A stretch of DNA of 64,000 nucleotides from Rubripirellula lacrimiformis (GTDB taxonomy: Bacteria; Planctomycetota; Planctomycetia; Pirellulales; Pirellulaceae). The position numbers and the translations under genes are program-made. The stretch lies in the NCBI RefSeq assembly GCF_007741535.1, contig NZ_CP036525.1, positions 4,464,001 to 4,528,000 of the forward strand. The letters are read 5' to 3'. Positions 17,988-28,683 of the stretch are shown in pieces. Every line of letters begins with the position of its first letter. Within the stretch, counting starts at the first letter, position 1. Under the pieces are notes generated by a model. That model worked only from the letters and a program-made list of their open reading frames with translations. It did not search any database and was not told the DNA's origin.

Positions 17988-20429
17988 CTATTCCTTGTAC
18001 GCCAGCAGACGCAGTGCGTTGAAGACGACGACCAGTGTGCTGCCTTCGTGAAGCGCAACCGCCGGTCCGATGTTCAGTCCCAAAATCGTTGCGGGAACCA
18101 GGAAGGCGACCATCCCCAGACTCATCCACAAATTTTGACGAATGATTCGACGTGTGGCCCGGCTGAGTCCGATGGCCAGCGGAAGCAGGTCCAGGTTGTC
18201 GGCCATCAACGCCACATCGGCCGTTTCAAGCGCGACGTCGCTTCCTGCGGCCCCCATCGCGATCCCAACCGATGCCGACGCCATTGCGGGGGCATCGTTG
18301 ACACCATCGCCAACCATTGCAACACCACCTTCACTGTGCAGCTTCTTGATCTCGTTGACCTTATCCTCGGGCATCAAGTCGCCAAGCGCCTCGTCCAGGC
18401 CCACCTCCTTGGCAACCGCATCGGCGACCTGTTGATTGTCGCCAGAGATCATGATCATCCGTTGGATGCCGAGTTCACGCAGCCGCGCGATCGTTCGCTT
18501 AGATGCCGGACGCGGCGTGTCCATCAACCCGATCACGCCAAGGTACCGCTCACCACGGCGGACGATCATGGTGGTTCGACCATTCTGTTCCAGCGATTCG
18601 ACGATCGTACGAAGCGTGTCGGGAATTGGCGTTCCATCGATTTCTGCGAATAGATCGTCTTTGCCGATGTGAACAACATCGCCCTCGACGGTCGCACGAA
18701 TTCCGCGCCCAGTCATGCTGTTCAGATCGGAAGCGACTGGAACTGTCTCTGCCCTTCCCTGCCCTGCCTCGGTAAGCCTGGCCCGTCCATCGCGGACGAC
18801 CGCTTTGGCCAATGGGTGTTTGCTAAGGTCTTCAACTGCGATGGCAAACCGCAATAGTTCGGATTCGTCGACGCCTTCGGCGGTGCAAACGTCTGTCACC
18901 TTGGGTTCGCCTTCGGTCAATGTCCCTGTCTTATCGAACGCGATCGCGTCAAGACTGCCCAAGCTTTCCAATGGGCCGCCGCCCTTGACCAGGATGCCGC
19001 CGCGTGCCGCCCGGGCGACGCCGCTTAACACGGCGCTGGGCGTCGCAATTGCCAACGCACATGGACTCGCTGCGACCAGAACCGCCATCGCACGGTAGAA
19101 CGAATCGCTGAAACTTTCGTCGATGACCCAATGTGCGAACATCAACAGCACGACACCAGCGATCACCGTCGGAACAAAGTATCGCTCGAACTTCTTGGTG
19201 AACTTTTGGGTCGGTGAAACTCGCGTCTCGGCTTCGCTGACCATTGCGACGACGCGAGCGAGCGTGTTTTCCGATGCTGTTTTGGTAACTTGGATCTCCA
19301 GCGAACCAGACTGGTTGATGGTGCCCGCGAACGCCCGGTACTTTGCGGAAAGCGATTCTGGATCAGCGGCCGCCGCATCCACATCGTCAACCGGTACTTT
19401 ATCAACAGGAACACTCTCGCCCGTGATCGGTGCTTGATCGACGCTCGATTGCCCAGCGATCACAAAGCCATCGGCCGGGACTCGTTCGTCGGGTTTGATG
19501 ACGACGACATCCCCCACGATCAACGCATCAACGGAGATTTCCGATTCGGTTCCATCGCGGCGAACTCGCGCGGTTCGTGGTGCCAGTTCGGACAGAGCTT
19601 CGATCGCGCGCTTTGCCCTGCCCATCGCGTAGCCTTCCAATGAGTGTCCAAGGCTGAACAGGAATAGCAACAACGATCCTTCCGCCCAGGCCCCCAGCGA
19701 GGCGGCACCGCCGGCGGCCACAATCATCAGAAAGTCAATTTCGAACTTACCTGCACGGATCTTTTCAATCGCCTCGGTCACCGTGTAGTAACCGCCAGAA
19801 ACATAGGCGGCGACATAACATCCGAGAGCTACCCACCGATCCCATTGTCCGAACGTTTCGATCAGCCAACCGACCAATAGGAACACGCCGCACAAAATCG
19901 CGAAGATCATTTCGGACTTGGGCCCAAAGATGCCACCGTGAGCATGGTCGTGTCCGCTGTGGGAGTGACCGACGTGAGGGTCAGCGACACTTTCCGCGTC
20001 GCCAATCCAATCGTTCAGCGCGGTAGCGATCACCGCTTCATTGGTCGCTTCCTTGTCATATTCGACACGGACCGCACCGTCCGGGGAAACCACCGCCTCT
20101 AGGACACCATCGATGCGTTCTAGACGCGACTCGATCGCAGAGGCGCGGCGGGCATGCGTGGGCCGCGACTTGCTAATCCAGTGACCGTATCGTTGATCCA
20201 GTTCGACACCGGCACGTTCGGCCAGTTCACGCACTTGGCCCGTCGAGACGACACTGGGATCGTAATGAATGCAGATCCGGCCAGGCCGATCTTCGTCCGC
20301 CTTGATCGCGTGCGCCAAGTCGATCCCGGCTTTGGCTGTCAACAAATCGGCGAGCCGTCCGATGCAGGAGTCGCCCGGGTCGGACACCGTTGGCAAGAGC
20401 AACGCGAGCTCGATTTGTTCGGTTTCCAT
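17988..20429 (-). CDS. zntA: ZntA-type heavy-metal P-type ATPase
   Basis: 813 residues from the ATG at 20429, which has GGGAAG 8 nt upstream; the frame extends to 20462. It is predicted to export Zn/Cd/Co. Two N-terminal HMA-like folds lack CxxC. A His-rich loop GHSHSGHDHAHGG (about 154-166) precedes the membrane part. Then come the A-domain ITGES, the CPx motif ASPCALA (SPC about 455-457), phosphorylation site DKTGTLTEG (D499), SKHPLAKA, GDGVNDAPAMA and a final helix HEGSTLVVVFNALRLL typical of ZntA. An in-frame CCCTG-repeat insertion encodes AGQGRA after the HP motif. A second insertion follows ITGESVPVDK. Confidence 0.92.
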   Translation of the reverse strand: METEQIELALLLPTVSDPGDSCIGRLADLLTAKAGIDLAHAIKADEDRPGRICIHYDPSVVSTGQVRELAERAGVELDQRYGHWISKSRPTHARRASAIESRLERIDGVLEAVVSPDGAVRVEYDKEATNEAVIATALNDWIGDAESVADPHVGHSHSGHDHAHGGIFGPKSEMIFAILCGVFLLVGWLIETFGQWDRWVALGCYVAAYVSGGYYTVTEAIEKIRAGKFEIDFLMIVAAGGAASLGAWAEGSLLLFLFSLGHSLEGYAMGRAKRAIEALSELAPRTARVRRDGTESEISVDALIVGDVVVIKPDERVPADGFVIAGQSSVDQAPITGESVPVDKVPVDDVDAAAADPESLSAKYRAFAGTINQSGSLEIQVTKTASENTLARVVAMVSEAETRVSPTQKFTKKFERYFVPTVIAGVVLLMFAHWVIDESFSDSFYRAMAVLVAASPCALAIATPSAVLSGVARAARGGILVKGGGPLESLGSLDAIAFDKTGTLTEGEPKVTDVCTAEGVDESELLRFAIAVEDLSKHPLAKAVVRDGRARLTEAGQGRAETVPVASDLNSMTGRGIRATVEGDVVHIGKDDLFAEIDGTPIPDTLRTIVESLEQNGRTTMIVRRGERYLGVIGLMDTPRPASKRTIARLRELGIQRMIMISGDNQQVADAVAKEVGLDEALGDLMPEDKVNEIKKLHSEGGVAMVGDGVNDAPAMASASVGIAMGAAGSDVALETADVALMADNLDLLPLAIGLSRATRRIIRQNLWMSLGMVAFLVPATILGLNIGPAVALHEGSTLVVVFNALRLLAYKE
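18747..18766. repeat. CCCTG-type pentamers inside zntA
   Basis: The units CTCTG, CCCTT, CCCTG, CCCTG lie in tandem and are translated as part of EAGQGRAET in the nucleotide-binding domain. The same peptide signature appears at the cusA repeat. Confidence 0.55.
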
Positions 20430-21505
20430 TTCGCTCTTCCCTTGCCCTAAGATGCACGACAATGAATGTTTCTCCCTTGCGTAAATGGGCTTTCAGCCGC
20501 AAAAGCGTAACGCGCCCGGATAGCGGTGTTCAAAATGCAACAAATCCGACGCCAAGATGTTGCTGGTATGGGCGTCCTAAAATCTGGCCAGCTTTGGATC
20601 GCCGCAGCAGTGGACCGATCCATGCCACTCGGTTCGCAGTATAGCGCATGTGCCAAGATTTAGATCGGGCACCAGGACGTTTGGCATCACCCTGTGTCTC
20701 GCGTACACCGCGTCTCGAGTACACCACCGCAGCCATCATGCCGGCCGCCCAGCTGGGACTCTTGGCCTGCGTCGCAACGAGCAACGGACCCGCTGGCGGT
20801 GGACGGAGCCGGCGATATGCGATCCCCACGACGCAGGAACTTTTGCGCAAATTGGGTTGCCCGGCTATCGGGGAATCCCACATCGATGGCGGAACGATCC
20901 GAGCGATCGTGGTTAGCCTTTGGCCACCACACACTGGGCCGCGATTTTAATCCCGCTGGCGACGCCCTTCGCGGGATCGGTGGCGAGCACCTTGCCGCGC
21001 ACCGGAGGGCCCCTAAGTCATGCCTGTACGAGAGGTAGCCAGCGCAACCGAATCTTTGGGAACCGCTCGGTGATGACCACCGCGAAGGTACGTCGTGATG
21101 TAGAGAACGCAGTGGAGGTGTGTCGTCGTATGCGGAACGACCCATTGGGCCTGAGCTGCGGTCGTGAAGGCGACGACGACAACGGCAGCCGAAAAGAATT
21201 GTCTGATGGAACCAGACTCCTGACGCCAAGCGATGATCAGGGGCAATCATGATCCGACGAACCAATCACACCGCCCATCCCAACGCAGCACGACACCCCA
21301 CCGGCGGGGCTTGAGCAAATCATCTTGCTGTCATCCGAGGCCGAATGTTGTCCGATTGAACACGCGTTGGCGTCTGCCTGACGACACTCGAAAAGCCGGG
21401 TACGCGGAATGGATCGCAGATGACGGTTGGCACGCCTTGTGCGATGTAGCAGTCTCGGCGGCACCCAGCCGCGAACCTCCCCCCGATACTGAAGGATCGA
21501 ACAGA
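20430..21505. other. Long intergenic region
   Basis: About 1.08 kb between divergent zntA and the Gly/His-rich gene. Apart from a weak small-ORF candidate at 21013-21246 there is no supported gene. Overlapping frames on the minus strand look like remnants of a small His/Thr-rich secreted protein. Confidence 0.35.
21013..21246 (-). CDS. Possible small secreted His/Thr-rich protein or remnant
   Basis: 77 codons. Residues 14-34 look like a signal peptide (FFSAAVVVVAFTTAAQAQ), followed by WVVPHTTTHLH. That HTTTH motif is one I recall in short repetitive planctomycete proteins. The repeat pattern is lost after residue 45, so the gene may be shifted or decaying. Start codon uncertain. Confidence 0.35.
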   Translation of the reverse strand: MPLIIAWRQESGSIRQFFSAAVVVVAFTTAAQAQWVVPHTTTHLHCVLYITTYLRGGHHRAVPKDSVALATSRTGMT

Positions 21506-21877
21506 ATGAAACGTGCTTTCGCAATCGCTGCCATCGCAGTAGGCCTTTTCGCCATCACCCAGGACAGCGAAGCCACAGCCGCCGACTATTTCCACGGTGG
21601 CCACGGCGGACATCATGGCCATCACGGCAGCTACCAAGCTGGCTACCAAAGCGGATATCGAGGTGGCTACTCACCCGCCCCCGTACAGGCATACCATGGC
21701 AGGCCAGGATATTCAGCGAACTATGGCAGCCAGCAATATGGATATGGTCAGTCGTACCGACCGCGGGTTCAATCCCGATACGCCCCATCGTATTCCACGC
21801 CACAGCATCGCCAACACGGTGGGCTGCATCTTGATATCGGTCGTTTCCATATCCTAGGTGTAGGCGGTCACCATTAG
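21506..21877 (+). CDS. Small secreted Gly/His/Tyr-rich protein
   Basis: 123 residues from the ATG at 21506, with AAGGA 10 nt upstream; the longer in-frame extension to 21233 has no protein character. A signal peptide (hydrophobic 6-22, cleavage near ATAADY) is followed by HGGHGGHHGHHG and then repeats of Y/G/S/Q/R up to a C-terminal GLHLDIGRFHILGVGGHH. The His clusters suggest metal binding. It is next to zntA and to another His-rich gene, which supports a metal-buffering role by context only. Confidence 0.65.
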   Translation: MKRAFAIAAIAVGLFAITQDSEATAADYFHGGHGGHHGHHGSYQAGYQSGYRGGYSPAPVQAYHGRPGYSANYGSQQYGYGQSYRPRVQSRYAPSYSTPQHRQHGGLHLDIGRFHILGVGGHH

Positions 21878-21974
21878 TCACACGCTGCTAGCGTCGATCG
21901 TATAGAACCGCGAGGAAGCAATTTGGACGGGCGAGCGAGACTCGTCCGTCCACACTTGCAATGATTACAACGGA

Positions 21975-22706
21975 ATGAAAAACATGCTGAAGAATGACTT
22001 CGTCGCGACCGCGGTGCTTGCGCTTGCCACGGCTCTTTCGCAAACGCCCGCAACAGCCCAACACTGGCACGGGTATGACCATGGCGCGCAACACCACGCG
22101 AACGGGCACCACGCAAACGGCCACCACGGTTATCCATCGGCAGTGCAGGGTTATTTCGAACCGCACTCCCCTGCCCCCTTCGACGCACAACATCATCACG
22201 CGGGTTCCCATTTCGCGGATTCCCATCATCACGATCCAAACGGATTTCACACGCACGCACAAATCCCGAATGCATACGCTGGGTCGATGCAACAGGTTCC
22301 CAACAATCGACAGATGCGCGACGGCAATTCAGCTTTTCAGCCGCGCTTTCCCAATGCAGCCGCGGATTCCGCCTACGTCCACGGGCATCAGCCCAACGCA
22401 GGCCATGGGCATGATCATGGCGACCACAATCATGACGGACATTTCCACGGCGCGATCGATCCGGATCCAGGATACAGTGCGGACAACTTTGCCACGCCAG
22501 ATCGCCAACCGATGGCTGCTCCCACGCTGCCAAACCAAAACGGCCCCCCCATCCACAACATGGCACCGATTCAACCGAGGTTGGATGGACCAAGCAATCG
22601 ACAAGCACCGCAATCGCCTGCGATACCCAACGATGGTCCGGTCATCATGGATGGCCCACCACCAAGCTTGACCGTGGTCGGTTGCCGACCGATTGCCATT
22701 GCCTAG
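21975..22706 (+). CDS. Secreted His-rich protein, putative metal buffer
   Basis: 243 residues with a signal peptide (hydrophobic 9-28, cleavage near ATAQH). The mature part has repeated His runs: HWHGYDHGAQHH, NGHHANGHHG, DAQHHHAGSH, DSHHHDPNGFHTHA and GHGHDHGDHNHDGHFHG. The C-terminal 90 residues are Pro/Asn-rich. Such runs bind Zn, Ni or Cu in known periplasmic metal proteins. It follows the Gly/His-rich gene by 97 bp on the same strand and converges on the ABC exporter genes. Function is inferred from composition. Confidence 0.68.
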   Translation: MKNMLKNDFVATAVLALATALSQTPATAQHWHGYDHGAQHHANGHHANGHHGYPSAVQGYFEPHSPAPFDAQHHHAGSHFADSHHHDPNGFHTHAQIPNAYAGSMQQVPNNRQMRDGNSAFQPRFPNAAADSAYVHGHQPNAGHGHDHGDHNHDGHFHGAIDPDPGYSADNFATPDRQPMAAPTLPNQNGPPIHNMAPIQPRLDGPSNRQAPQSPAIPNDGPVIMDGPPPSLTVVGCRPIAIA

Positions 22707-22722
22707 CACCGATCGCGCGGTC

Positions 22723-23856
22723 CTATGCTTCCCGAAGTGCATTGACAATCGGGACGGTCGCCGCTTGGATCGCTGGGGCTAGACCGGCGGCGATACCGAC
22801 AATCAGTGAAACGATCGTCCCGCTGATCGCCAATCCAATCGACGGTCGAAACGCGATCGTCGCACCCTCTGCCCCGATCGCAAATCCGCCGATTCCTAAC
22901 GCTGCCAATGCCAATCCGGTTCCGGCGATACCGCCGACCAGGCACAAGAGCGTGCTTTCGGCCAACACCAACCGCATTGTTCGTAGCGGACGAACACCGA
23001 TCGTTTGCAACACCGCGTACTCTTTGATCCGATCTTGAACGCTCATCACCGTCGTCGTCGCGACCAGCGATAACACCAACCCGACGCACGCGTAGCCTAG
23101 CCAGTGCGCGAATCCAATCAGGTCAACCAGATCCGACAGCGTGCTCGCTTGAAACGCTCCCTTTCGGCGAGTTTTGGTCGCAACGGAACCCGATCGAAGC
23201 TGCGCGTCAATTTCCGTCGCCACGCGGTCGGGGTCTGCATCATCGTTCAACAGGACTTCGTGCTGGGTGACCAGACCAGCAGCGTCCAAGCCGCGAGTGT
23301 ATTGAAGAAATGCCAAGCTGGTGTAAATCAAGTTTTCTTCGGATGGAACCGTCGATTCAAAGATACCGGCCACTTTCACCGAAAGATCACCGATGGAAAA
23401 CTGATCCCCGGCTTTCAATCCGCGACGTTGGGCAACGTTGCGTCCGACGATCGCAGCATCACGCTGGGAAGCGAATTGTTGCCAGCTTCCACTCTTTAAC
23501 TTAATCGGACGCGTCTTTTCAATCTGCTTTGGATCGGCGCCGTTGAAGACGACGATGTCCAAACTTGCCCGACAGTTGTTTGTCCAAACCTGAATCGGCA
23601 TCACGTCGCGGACACCAGACACCTCTTTGATTTTTCGTGAGTAATCCTCGGGCAATCGGCTGCTGGTCGGACAGAATCGATTCTCTTGAAACACGATCAA
23701 ACTTCGGTCCGCATCGGCCCCGGTCGTCAGTCGATGCAATCCTTCTTGTACCGAACCGACAAAGCAAAACACGAACATCGCCACCGCAGCCCCGGTCACG
23801 GTCAGCAGCGTTCGCGTTCGGTGACGCCAGAGAGTTTTTAGAACGTAGGTGGTCAT
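22723..23856 (-). CDS. ABC exporter permease (FtsX/MacB type), second permease of the cluster
   Basis: 377 residues from the ATG at 23856; a TTG four codons upstream is less likely. An N-terminal helix (about 14-36) is followed by a large extracytoplasmic domain, then three C-terminal helices, the typical FtsX topology; the segment before them reads [21 protein letters not shown], the usual coupling region. It is the last gene of the minus-strand cluster, 52 bp after the ATPase gene. A second, different permease is encoded at 26864-28018, so the two probably form a heterodimer with one ATPase type. Confidence 0.88.
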   Translation of the reverse strand: MTTYVLKTLWRHRTRTLLTVTGAAVAMFVFCFVGSVQEGLHRLTTGADADRSLIVFQENRFCPTSSRLPEDYSRKIKEVSGVRDVMPIQVWTNNCRASLDIVVFNGADPKQIEKTRPIKLKSGSWQQFASQRDAAIVGRNVAQRRGLKAGDQFSIGDLSVKVAGIFESTVPSEENLIYTSLAFLQYTRGLDAAGLVTQHEVLLNDDADPDRVATEIDAQLRSGSVATKTRRKGAFQASTLSDLVDLIGFAHWLGYACVGLVLSLVATTTVMSVQDRIKEYAVLQTIGVRPLRTMRLVLAESTLLCLVGGIAGTGLALAALGIGGFAIGAEGATIAFRPSIGLAISGTIVSLIVGIAAGLAPAIQAATVPIVNALREA

Positions 23857-23908
23857 GGTGGTCAACAAAAAAACGGCGTGGCAAACGGAGGTTCAAACGT
23901 GAAGCGGA

Positions 23909-24670
23909 TCAGCCAAACTTTTGGATTGACACCGAATCGTGGTTGCCAGCCCTGCGTCCCTTTCGGTCTGCTCCGGCGTCGTTGATCGACTCAGACTCGG
24001 ATTCCAAGAACTTCCCGCGATCGAGCACCAATTGACGCGATGCAATCTTCGCCGCATCGGTATCGTGCGTCACCATCAACAGTGTGATATCCAGTTCCTT
24101 GTTCAGCCGTTGCAGCAGAACCTGCACCTGTTCGCTGGTTTCCGTGTCGAGGCTGCCGGTGGGTTCGTCGGCGACAACCACCTTCGGATGCGCCACGATC
24201 GCCCGTGCAATCCCTACACGTTGTTCCTGACCACCGGATAGTTGACGCGGATAATGGTCGGCCCGGTCGCTAAGGCCAACTGCCTGCAACGCTAGTTCGA
24301 CGCGTTGGCGACGCTGGGAAGACGACAGTTTCAACAACAACGTTGGAAGCTCGACATTTTCGTACGCCGTCAACACAGGAATCAGGTTGTGCGTTTGAAA
24401 GATATAGCCAAGATTCGCAGCCCGCCAATCGGCAAGCTTGCTACGCGAAAGCTTGGTGACTTCGGTGCCGTCGACGGTGATCGTTCCAGAATCTGGCCGA
24501 TCGATTCCGCTGACCAGATTCAACAGCGTGCTCTTCCCGGTGCCGCTGGGGCCCATCAAAGAAACAAACTCGCCCGCATCGATGTCTAAATCGATATTGT
24601 CCAGTGGCGTGATGGTTTCGTCGCCCTTGCGGAAACTTTTGCTAACACCACGCAGTTCAACCAATGCCAT
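23909..24670 (-). CDS. ABC exporter ATP-binding protein (LolD/MacB type)
   Basis: 253 residues from the ATG at 24670, which overlaps the HlyD-gene stop by one base (TGATG); a GTG one codon upstream is possible. Walker [11 protein letters not shown]-loop in [22 protein letters not shown], signature [14 protein letters not shown], Walker [13 protein letters not shown], and H-loop MVTHD are all intact. It energises the two FtsX permeases of this cluster. Confidence 0.95.
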   Translation of the reverse strand: MALVELRGVSKSFRKGDETITPLDNIDLDIDAGEFVSLMGPSGTGKSTLLNLVSGIDRPDSGTITVDGTEVTKLSRSKLADWRAANLGYIFQTHNLIPVLTAYENVELPTLLLKLSSSQRRQRVELALQAVGLSDRADHYPRQLSGGQEQRVGIARAIVAHPKVVVADEPTGSLDTETSEQVQVLLQRLNKELDITLLMVTHDTDAAKIASRQLVLDRGKFLESESESINDAGADRKGRRAGNHDSVSIQKFG

Positions 24671-26229
24671 CACTTGACTCCAATCGTTTGGTCATCGCCG
24701 GTCACTTTGACTGGCCCATTTTCAGTGACTTCGTCCACTCCGCCTGCGATCAACTTGTCGGTGACATCCAACCCAGAGGTGATCTCGACCAACCCGCCCG
24801 CGCCCGCACTGCCAACTTCCACCGACCGCTGCTGAGCCCGTTCATCCGAATCGACGATCCAAACGTATGCACCCGAGTCCCCTGACTGCACCAATTGCTG
24901 TGGCACAAACATCCGCTCGGTTTCGGTCGCCTCGCTTCGAGCACTTTCGACCACAGGCGCCAAGAACGTCGCGGTCACAAGCATTTCGGGGCTGACCGTC
25001 GATGGTGGATCGATCAATTCGACTTTAACTTCCAACGTGTTCTTTTGAATGTTCGCCGAACTAGTGGTCTGCAACACTCGCCCCTGAATCACACCACTGG
25101 ACGATGCGGTTTCAATTTCGACCGGTTGCCCCCGAGTCACCATTGGAACATCTTCCAGTCGTACGTCCGCACGAACCTGCAATCGTGCCGGATCGTACAT
25201 TTCGACGACGGTGCTAGAACTCTGGCCGGCGGTCGAATCCAACCCCATCACGCGAGTTCCAGGTGACGCAACCAACCGCATGATCCGACCATTCATGGGA
25301 GACCGAACGACGTTGCGTTCAAGCATCAACTGCGTCTGTCGCAGTTGCAGTTTGGCTTCGTCGCGTAGGGCTTCGGCGGATTGCACTTTGGCCTCCGCTT
25401 CGCGGACCTGCCGTGTTTCTTCGACCAACAGTTCAATTTGACGCTGAAGCACGTCAACCTTCTCTGCCAACGCGTCGACTTCTCTTTGCAAATTCGGCGC
25501 TCGTTGGCGAAGTTCTTGCAAGGACGCCGCCGCACCGAGGTGGTTGCTTTCCGCCAACGCAATGATGTTCCCCGAAACGGCCCCTCGGGCGGATTGCTTT
25601 CTTTGCATGCTGCTTCGGGTGTAGTCCGCATTCGCCTCTGCCGCCTCGACTAGAAACGGCAGCTTCGCAAGTTCCGTTTTGGCTTTTGCGAGCGAGCTTT
25701 CGGCATCCGCTAGCTGGACTTTCAGGTGCAACGGATTCGCATGCCGAATCTTTGCGGCATCCAATTCCGCCTGCGCCCGGTTCAGTTCCCCTTCGCGAAT
25801 CGCAAGCGTGTTATTCGCCTGCTGGACATTCATCTCCGCGTCGATCGATATCAAACGCGCGATCGGTTCGCCCTTGACCACCTGTTGTCCCTCGACCACC
25901 AACAACTCCTCAATCACCCCCGGCGCCAGCGCCGCGACGCTAATCGCCGTTGGCCGTGGTTCAATCCAACCGGGTGACTGGAACAAGGTCATTCCGGCTT
26001 GCTGAACTTGCGAACGTTTGACGATCACCGGCAACACGGTCACCGATTGCTGTGGCAACAATCGACGGCCAGCAGCGGCACCGAGCAAACCGACAAAGCC
26101 CAACAGGATGCCAATGGGCACGACGTATCGAGTCACCCAGCGTTCGCGACGCGGTTTGTGAGACGACGTCGCCCGGTTGGGAGAGCGGTCGAGAGCCAAC
26201 TGGCTTAGATCGAGTGGAGCGTCAGTCAT
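24670..26229 (-). CDS. HlyD/MacA-type periplasmic adaptor
   Basis: 519 residues: a cytoplasmic N-terminus, one membrane helix at about 35-55, a biotinyl-lipoyl-like half ([27 protein letters not shown]), a long coiled coil at about 135-300 rich in Ala/Glu/Gln, the second lipoyl half ([20 protein letters not shown]) and a beta-barrel domain. It would connect the ABC pump to an outer-membrane factor; no TolC-like gene is visible in the window. Two base pairs separate it from the upstream lipoprotein gene. Confidence 0.9.
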   Translation of the reverse strand: MTDAPLDLSQLALDRSPNRATSSHKPRRERWVTRYVVPIGILLGFVGLLGAAAGRRLLPQQSVTVLPVIVKRSQVQQAGMTLFQSPGWIEPRPTAISVAALAPGVIEELLVVEGQQVVKGEPIARLISIDAEMNVQQANNTLAIREGELNRAQAELDAAKIRHANPLHLKVQLADAESSLAKAKTELAKLPFLVEAAEANADYTRSSMQRKQSARGAVSGNIIALAESNHLGAAASLQELRQRAPNLQREVDALAEKVDVLQRQIELLVEETRQVREAEAKVQSAEALRDEAKLQLRQTQLMLERNVVRSPMNGRIMRLVASPGTRVMGLDSTAGQSSSTVVEMYDPARLQVRADVRLEDVPMVTRGQPVEIETASSSGVIQGRVLQTTSSANIQKNTLEVKVELIDPPSTVSPEMLVTATFLAPVVESARSEATETERMFVPQQLVQSGDSGAYVWIVDSDERAQQRSVEVGSAGAGGLVEITSGLDVTDKLIAGGVDEVTENGPVKVTGDDQTIGVK

Positions 26230-26231
26230 GT

Positions 26232-26750
26232 TTACTGCTCGGTTCGGACGAAAACGTTGTTGGCTGCAACCGTCAAATTTCCTTCCTCGTCACGTTTGGC
26301 TTTCCCAGTGACGACGACGGTCGACAGTTCTTTGATGTTCAGAATGTTGCGTGCATCTTGAGCAACCGGGTTGCCCGAGTCGTCGACAATCATGACGGTT
26401 GCGACGTTGTCCTTGACCTGTTCCTGTGTGCAGCAATAGTCCCACGGTGTCGGACAACCTTCATCGGCCGCACAGTAGGGGACCTTCGGATCCACCACCG
26501 TGAACGCAGCGAGCCCGTCCACGAACGGATCCGTCGATCCACCAATGACACCCACAAGCGTGACATCCTGACCGTCCTCAATGCTTTCACGGGCCTCGCC
26601 CACCGGCATCGCGCCATCCGGTTCTGACGTAGCCGCATACTGTGAATCAACCGCCGCCGCCTTGCCAGCTGTGCTAGCGGTCTCGGACTGCCCACAACCT
26701 GCTGCGACCAAAGAAACGCTGATCAACATCCAACCAAAAATCATCTTCAT
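26232..26750 (-). CDS. Lipoprotein, OB-fold-like, in the exporter cluster
   Basis: 172 residues with lipobox AAGC (Cys19). After a 35-residue linker the sequence reads GQDVTLVGVIGGSTDPFVDGLAAFTVVDP, then a Cys cluster YCAADEGCPTPWDYCC, then VATVMIVDDSG and STVVVTGKAKRDEEGNLTVAANNVFV. This strand pattern resembles small OB-fold lipoproteins. Its tight 2-bp linkage to the adaptor gene suggests it serves the exporter, perhaps as a metal-binding accessory. No named family was recognised. Confidence 0.68.
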   Translation of the reverse strand: MKMIFGWMLISVSLVAAGCGQSETASTAGKAAAVDSQYAATSEPDGAMPVGEARESIEDGQDVTLVGVIGGSTDPFVDGLAAFTVVDPKVPYCAADEGCPTPWDYCCTQEQVKDNVATVMIVDDSGNPVAQDARNILNIKELSTVVVTGKAKRDEEGNLTVAANNVFVRTEQ

Positions 26751-26863
26751 TTCAAATTTCCTAATACCAAGGTTCTGTCCACGACGAATACCCGAAACGC
26801 GACTAGGAATGCTGGCCCTGGCAATATGCCGGGCCGCATTTCGTCACCCATGGACTATCCGCC

Positions 26864-28018
26864 CTAAACCGCTTTCAAACTGGTTGCGACTTCTGCTCGC
26901 AACGCCTTCAATGCCGGGGGCAACGCACCCACGACACCCAATAACAAACCAACGCCACAACCGATCAAAATTGCGACGCTATCGATGCGTAAGGTGAACG
27001 CACCCATCGTGAATCGCACCGCCATGCCGTCTAGCAATGTCAATGCAATCACTCCCGACAACAGCGATCCCGCTGCCGCCAACAGGACTCCCTCTTGAAC
27101 CAAACTGATCAGGATCGCACGTCGGCGAAATCCAATCGCTTGCAAGGTTGCAATCTCACGGATTCGTCCCGCGACCGCGCCATACATCATGTTCAGTCCG
27201 GCAAAGATCCCGGCCCCTGAAACCAATACAACGACGAACCAAGCAAGCAGACGCACCGGCTTGTAGTGCTGTTGTAGCGAGGCGTAATAATCCGTTTCAA
27301 GTATCGCCCGCAGTTCCAAATCGGTGCGTGCTTTGCAAAACAATTGAACCTGGCCTGGCGAACTTCCCGGCGATAGCAACATCGCCACCAGCGAAAGGTC
27401 CTGACGCTTGGTCGCCGTTTGGAAATCTCCCAAACGACACCAAATCTCTGATTCATAGGCGGCGCCGCCCGCGGCAAAACGGCCGCTGATGGTCCAGGAC
27501 CGTCCCTCGAAATCGACTTGACTGCCGACCATCATGTCGTCATCCGGCGCACCAAGCTTCGCTGCCGCTAAACGGCCAACCATGACCTCGCCGTCACCGG
27601 GCCATCGGCCTTCGATCAACTTGACCGATCGACGCACAAGCGGGGCAGCATACTTCACACCGCGTACCAGCCCCAAACCACCATCGCTGGTGGCCGTCTT
27701 CACCCGCGTTCCCAAATACAACTCGGGCGAAACGTGAGTGACGCCAAAGCGTTTCACCGTGCCATCCAGACTGGCCGTGATCAGCGACGGAGTGCGAGCC
27801 GCGATGGACGAGTTTTCGATGTTCTCTTCCGAGTTGACCGAATAGACAAGCACCACGTCTTCGTCTCCGCTGACCGACAACGACTGTTCCAACCCACGGA
27901 TGAATCCCACCACGACGAACACCAACATCACCACCGTCGCTAGGGCGACCAGCGTCAATGCAGTTCGCATTGGCCGCCTGGCCAAATTGCGAACACCGTA
28001 TTCCCAGGGAAGAAGCAT
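26864..28018 (-). CDS. ABC exporter permease (FtsX/MacB type), first permease of the cluster
   Basis: 384 residues from the ATG at 28018 ([16 protein letters not shown]). The open frame goes 34 codons further up but without coding character. The first helix is at about 17-39, followed by a large periplasmic domain, then three C-terminal helices; [20 protein letters not shown] is the expected cytoplasmic coupling segment. It is 113 bp upstream of the lipoprotein gene and on the same strand as the rest of the exporter. Confidence 0.88.
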   Translation of the reverse strand: MLLPWEYGVRNLARRPMRTALTLVALATVVMLVFVVVGFIRGLEQSLSVSGDEDVVLVYSVNSEENIENSSIAARTPSLITASLDGTVKRFGVTHVSPELYLGTRVKTATSDGGLGLVRGVKYAAPLVRRSVKLIEGRWPGDGEVMVGRLAAAKLGAPDDDMMVGSQVDFEGRSWTISGRFAAGGAAYESEIWCRLGDFQTATKRQDLSLVAMLLSPGSSPGQVQLFCKARTDLELRAILETDYYASLQQHYKPVRLLAWFVVVLVSGAGIFAGLNMMYGAVAGRIREIATLQAIGFRRRAILISLVQEGVLLAAAGSLLSGVIALTLLDGMAVRFTMGAFTLRIDSVAILIGCGVGLLLGVVGALPPALKALRAEVATSLKAV

Positions 28019-28148
28019 TGGATGAACGATTTCAGGAAAATGAGCGAGGAATCCGACGACGGAGATGGGATCGGGGCAGGAGCACGCGAATGCCCCTTCC
28101 CCCCAAAAAATCCCCGTCAAAAAACGTACTTCGGCGACAAGCGGACTT

Positions 28149-28499
28149 CTAAGTCTTTGGCTTCGAAGTGAACGTACCGCTAGGTGTGATCATCTTGGTG
28201 GGCGTCTTGCCGATACTTTCCATGATCTCCCATACGCCCTTCGGGCTAAACCGAACGTTCGGTTTTGGAGTCAAGACGACCGACTTCTTTTCGATACTGC
28301 ACTGCAACTTGGCAACGCCTTCGACACCTTCAAATCGCTTGGTGATCTTCTTCACGCAACCACCACACATCTCGCCCACGGTCATCACGATCTCGGACTT
28401 CTTTGTATCGGCCGCTTGGGCCGATGGATGACCGAACACGGATACCGCCAGCAACACTAGACCGGCCACCAGGCCAGTACTGCGAAACAACTTTGACAT
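28149..28499 (-). CDS. Secreted HMA-domain protein
   Basis: 116 residues from the ATG at 28499, preceded by AAAGGGA. A signal peptide (hydrophobic about 8-22, cleavage near AQAAD) leads into one heavy-metal-associated domain: [26 protein letters not shown]. The CxxC (CGGC) is the metal site. It is probably a periplasmic Cu/Zn/Hg carrier delivering to or receiving from the ABC exporter encoded downstream on the same strand. Unlike CopZ it is exported. Confidence 0.88.
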   Translation of the reverse strand: MSKLFRSTGLVAGLVLLAVSVFGHPSAQAADTKKSEIVMTVGEMCGGCVKKITKRFEGVEGVAKLQCSIEKKSVVLTPKPNVRFSPKGVWEIMESIGKTPTKMITPSGTFTSKPKT

Positions 28500-28683
28500 G
28501 CCAAAAATCCCTTTCGGAAAGGCAACAGGAAACTGCATTGCTGAACCACGCACGACCAATCGCGCGCAGCACCCAGCAACGAAAATAGATAGAAACTAAA
28601 TCGAGAAGCTACGCGGTCTGAACGATGGCTCGTTCAACTGCAATCAGACGATTGGGACGACCGCGCGGATGCGTCGAAGTGGC

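Noticed and set aside
21233-21505. Longer start for the Gly/His-rich gene
   Set aside because: A signal peptide begins at 21506 with AAGGA upstream; the extension has no protein character.
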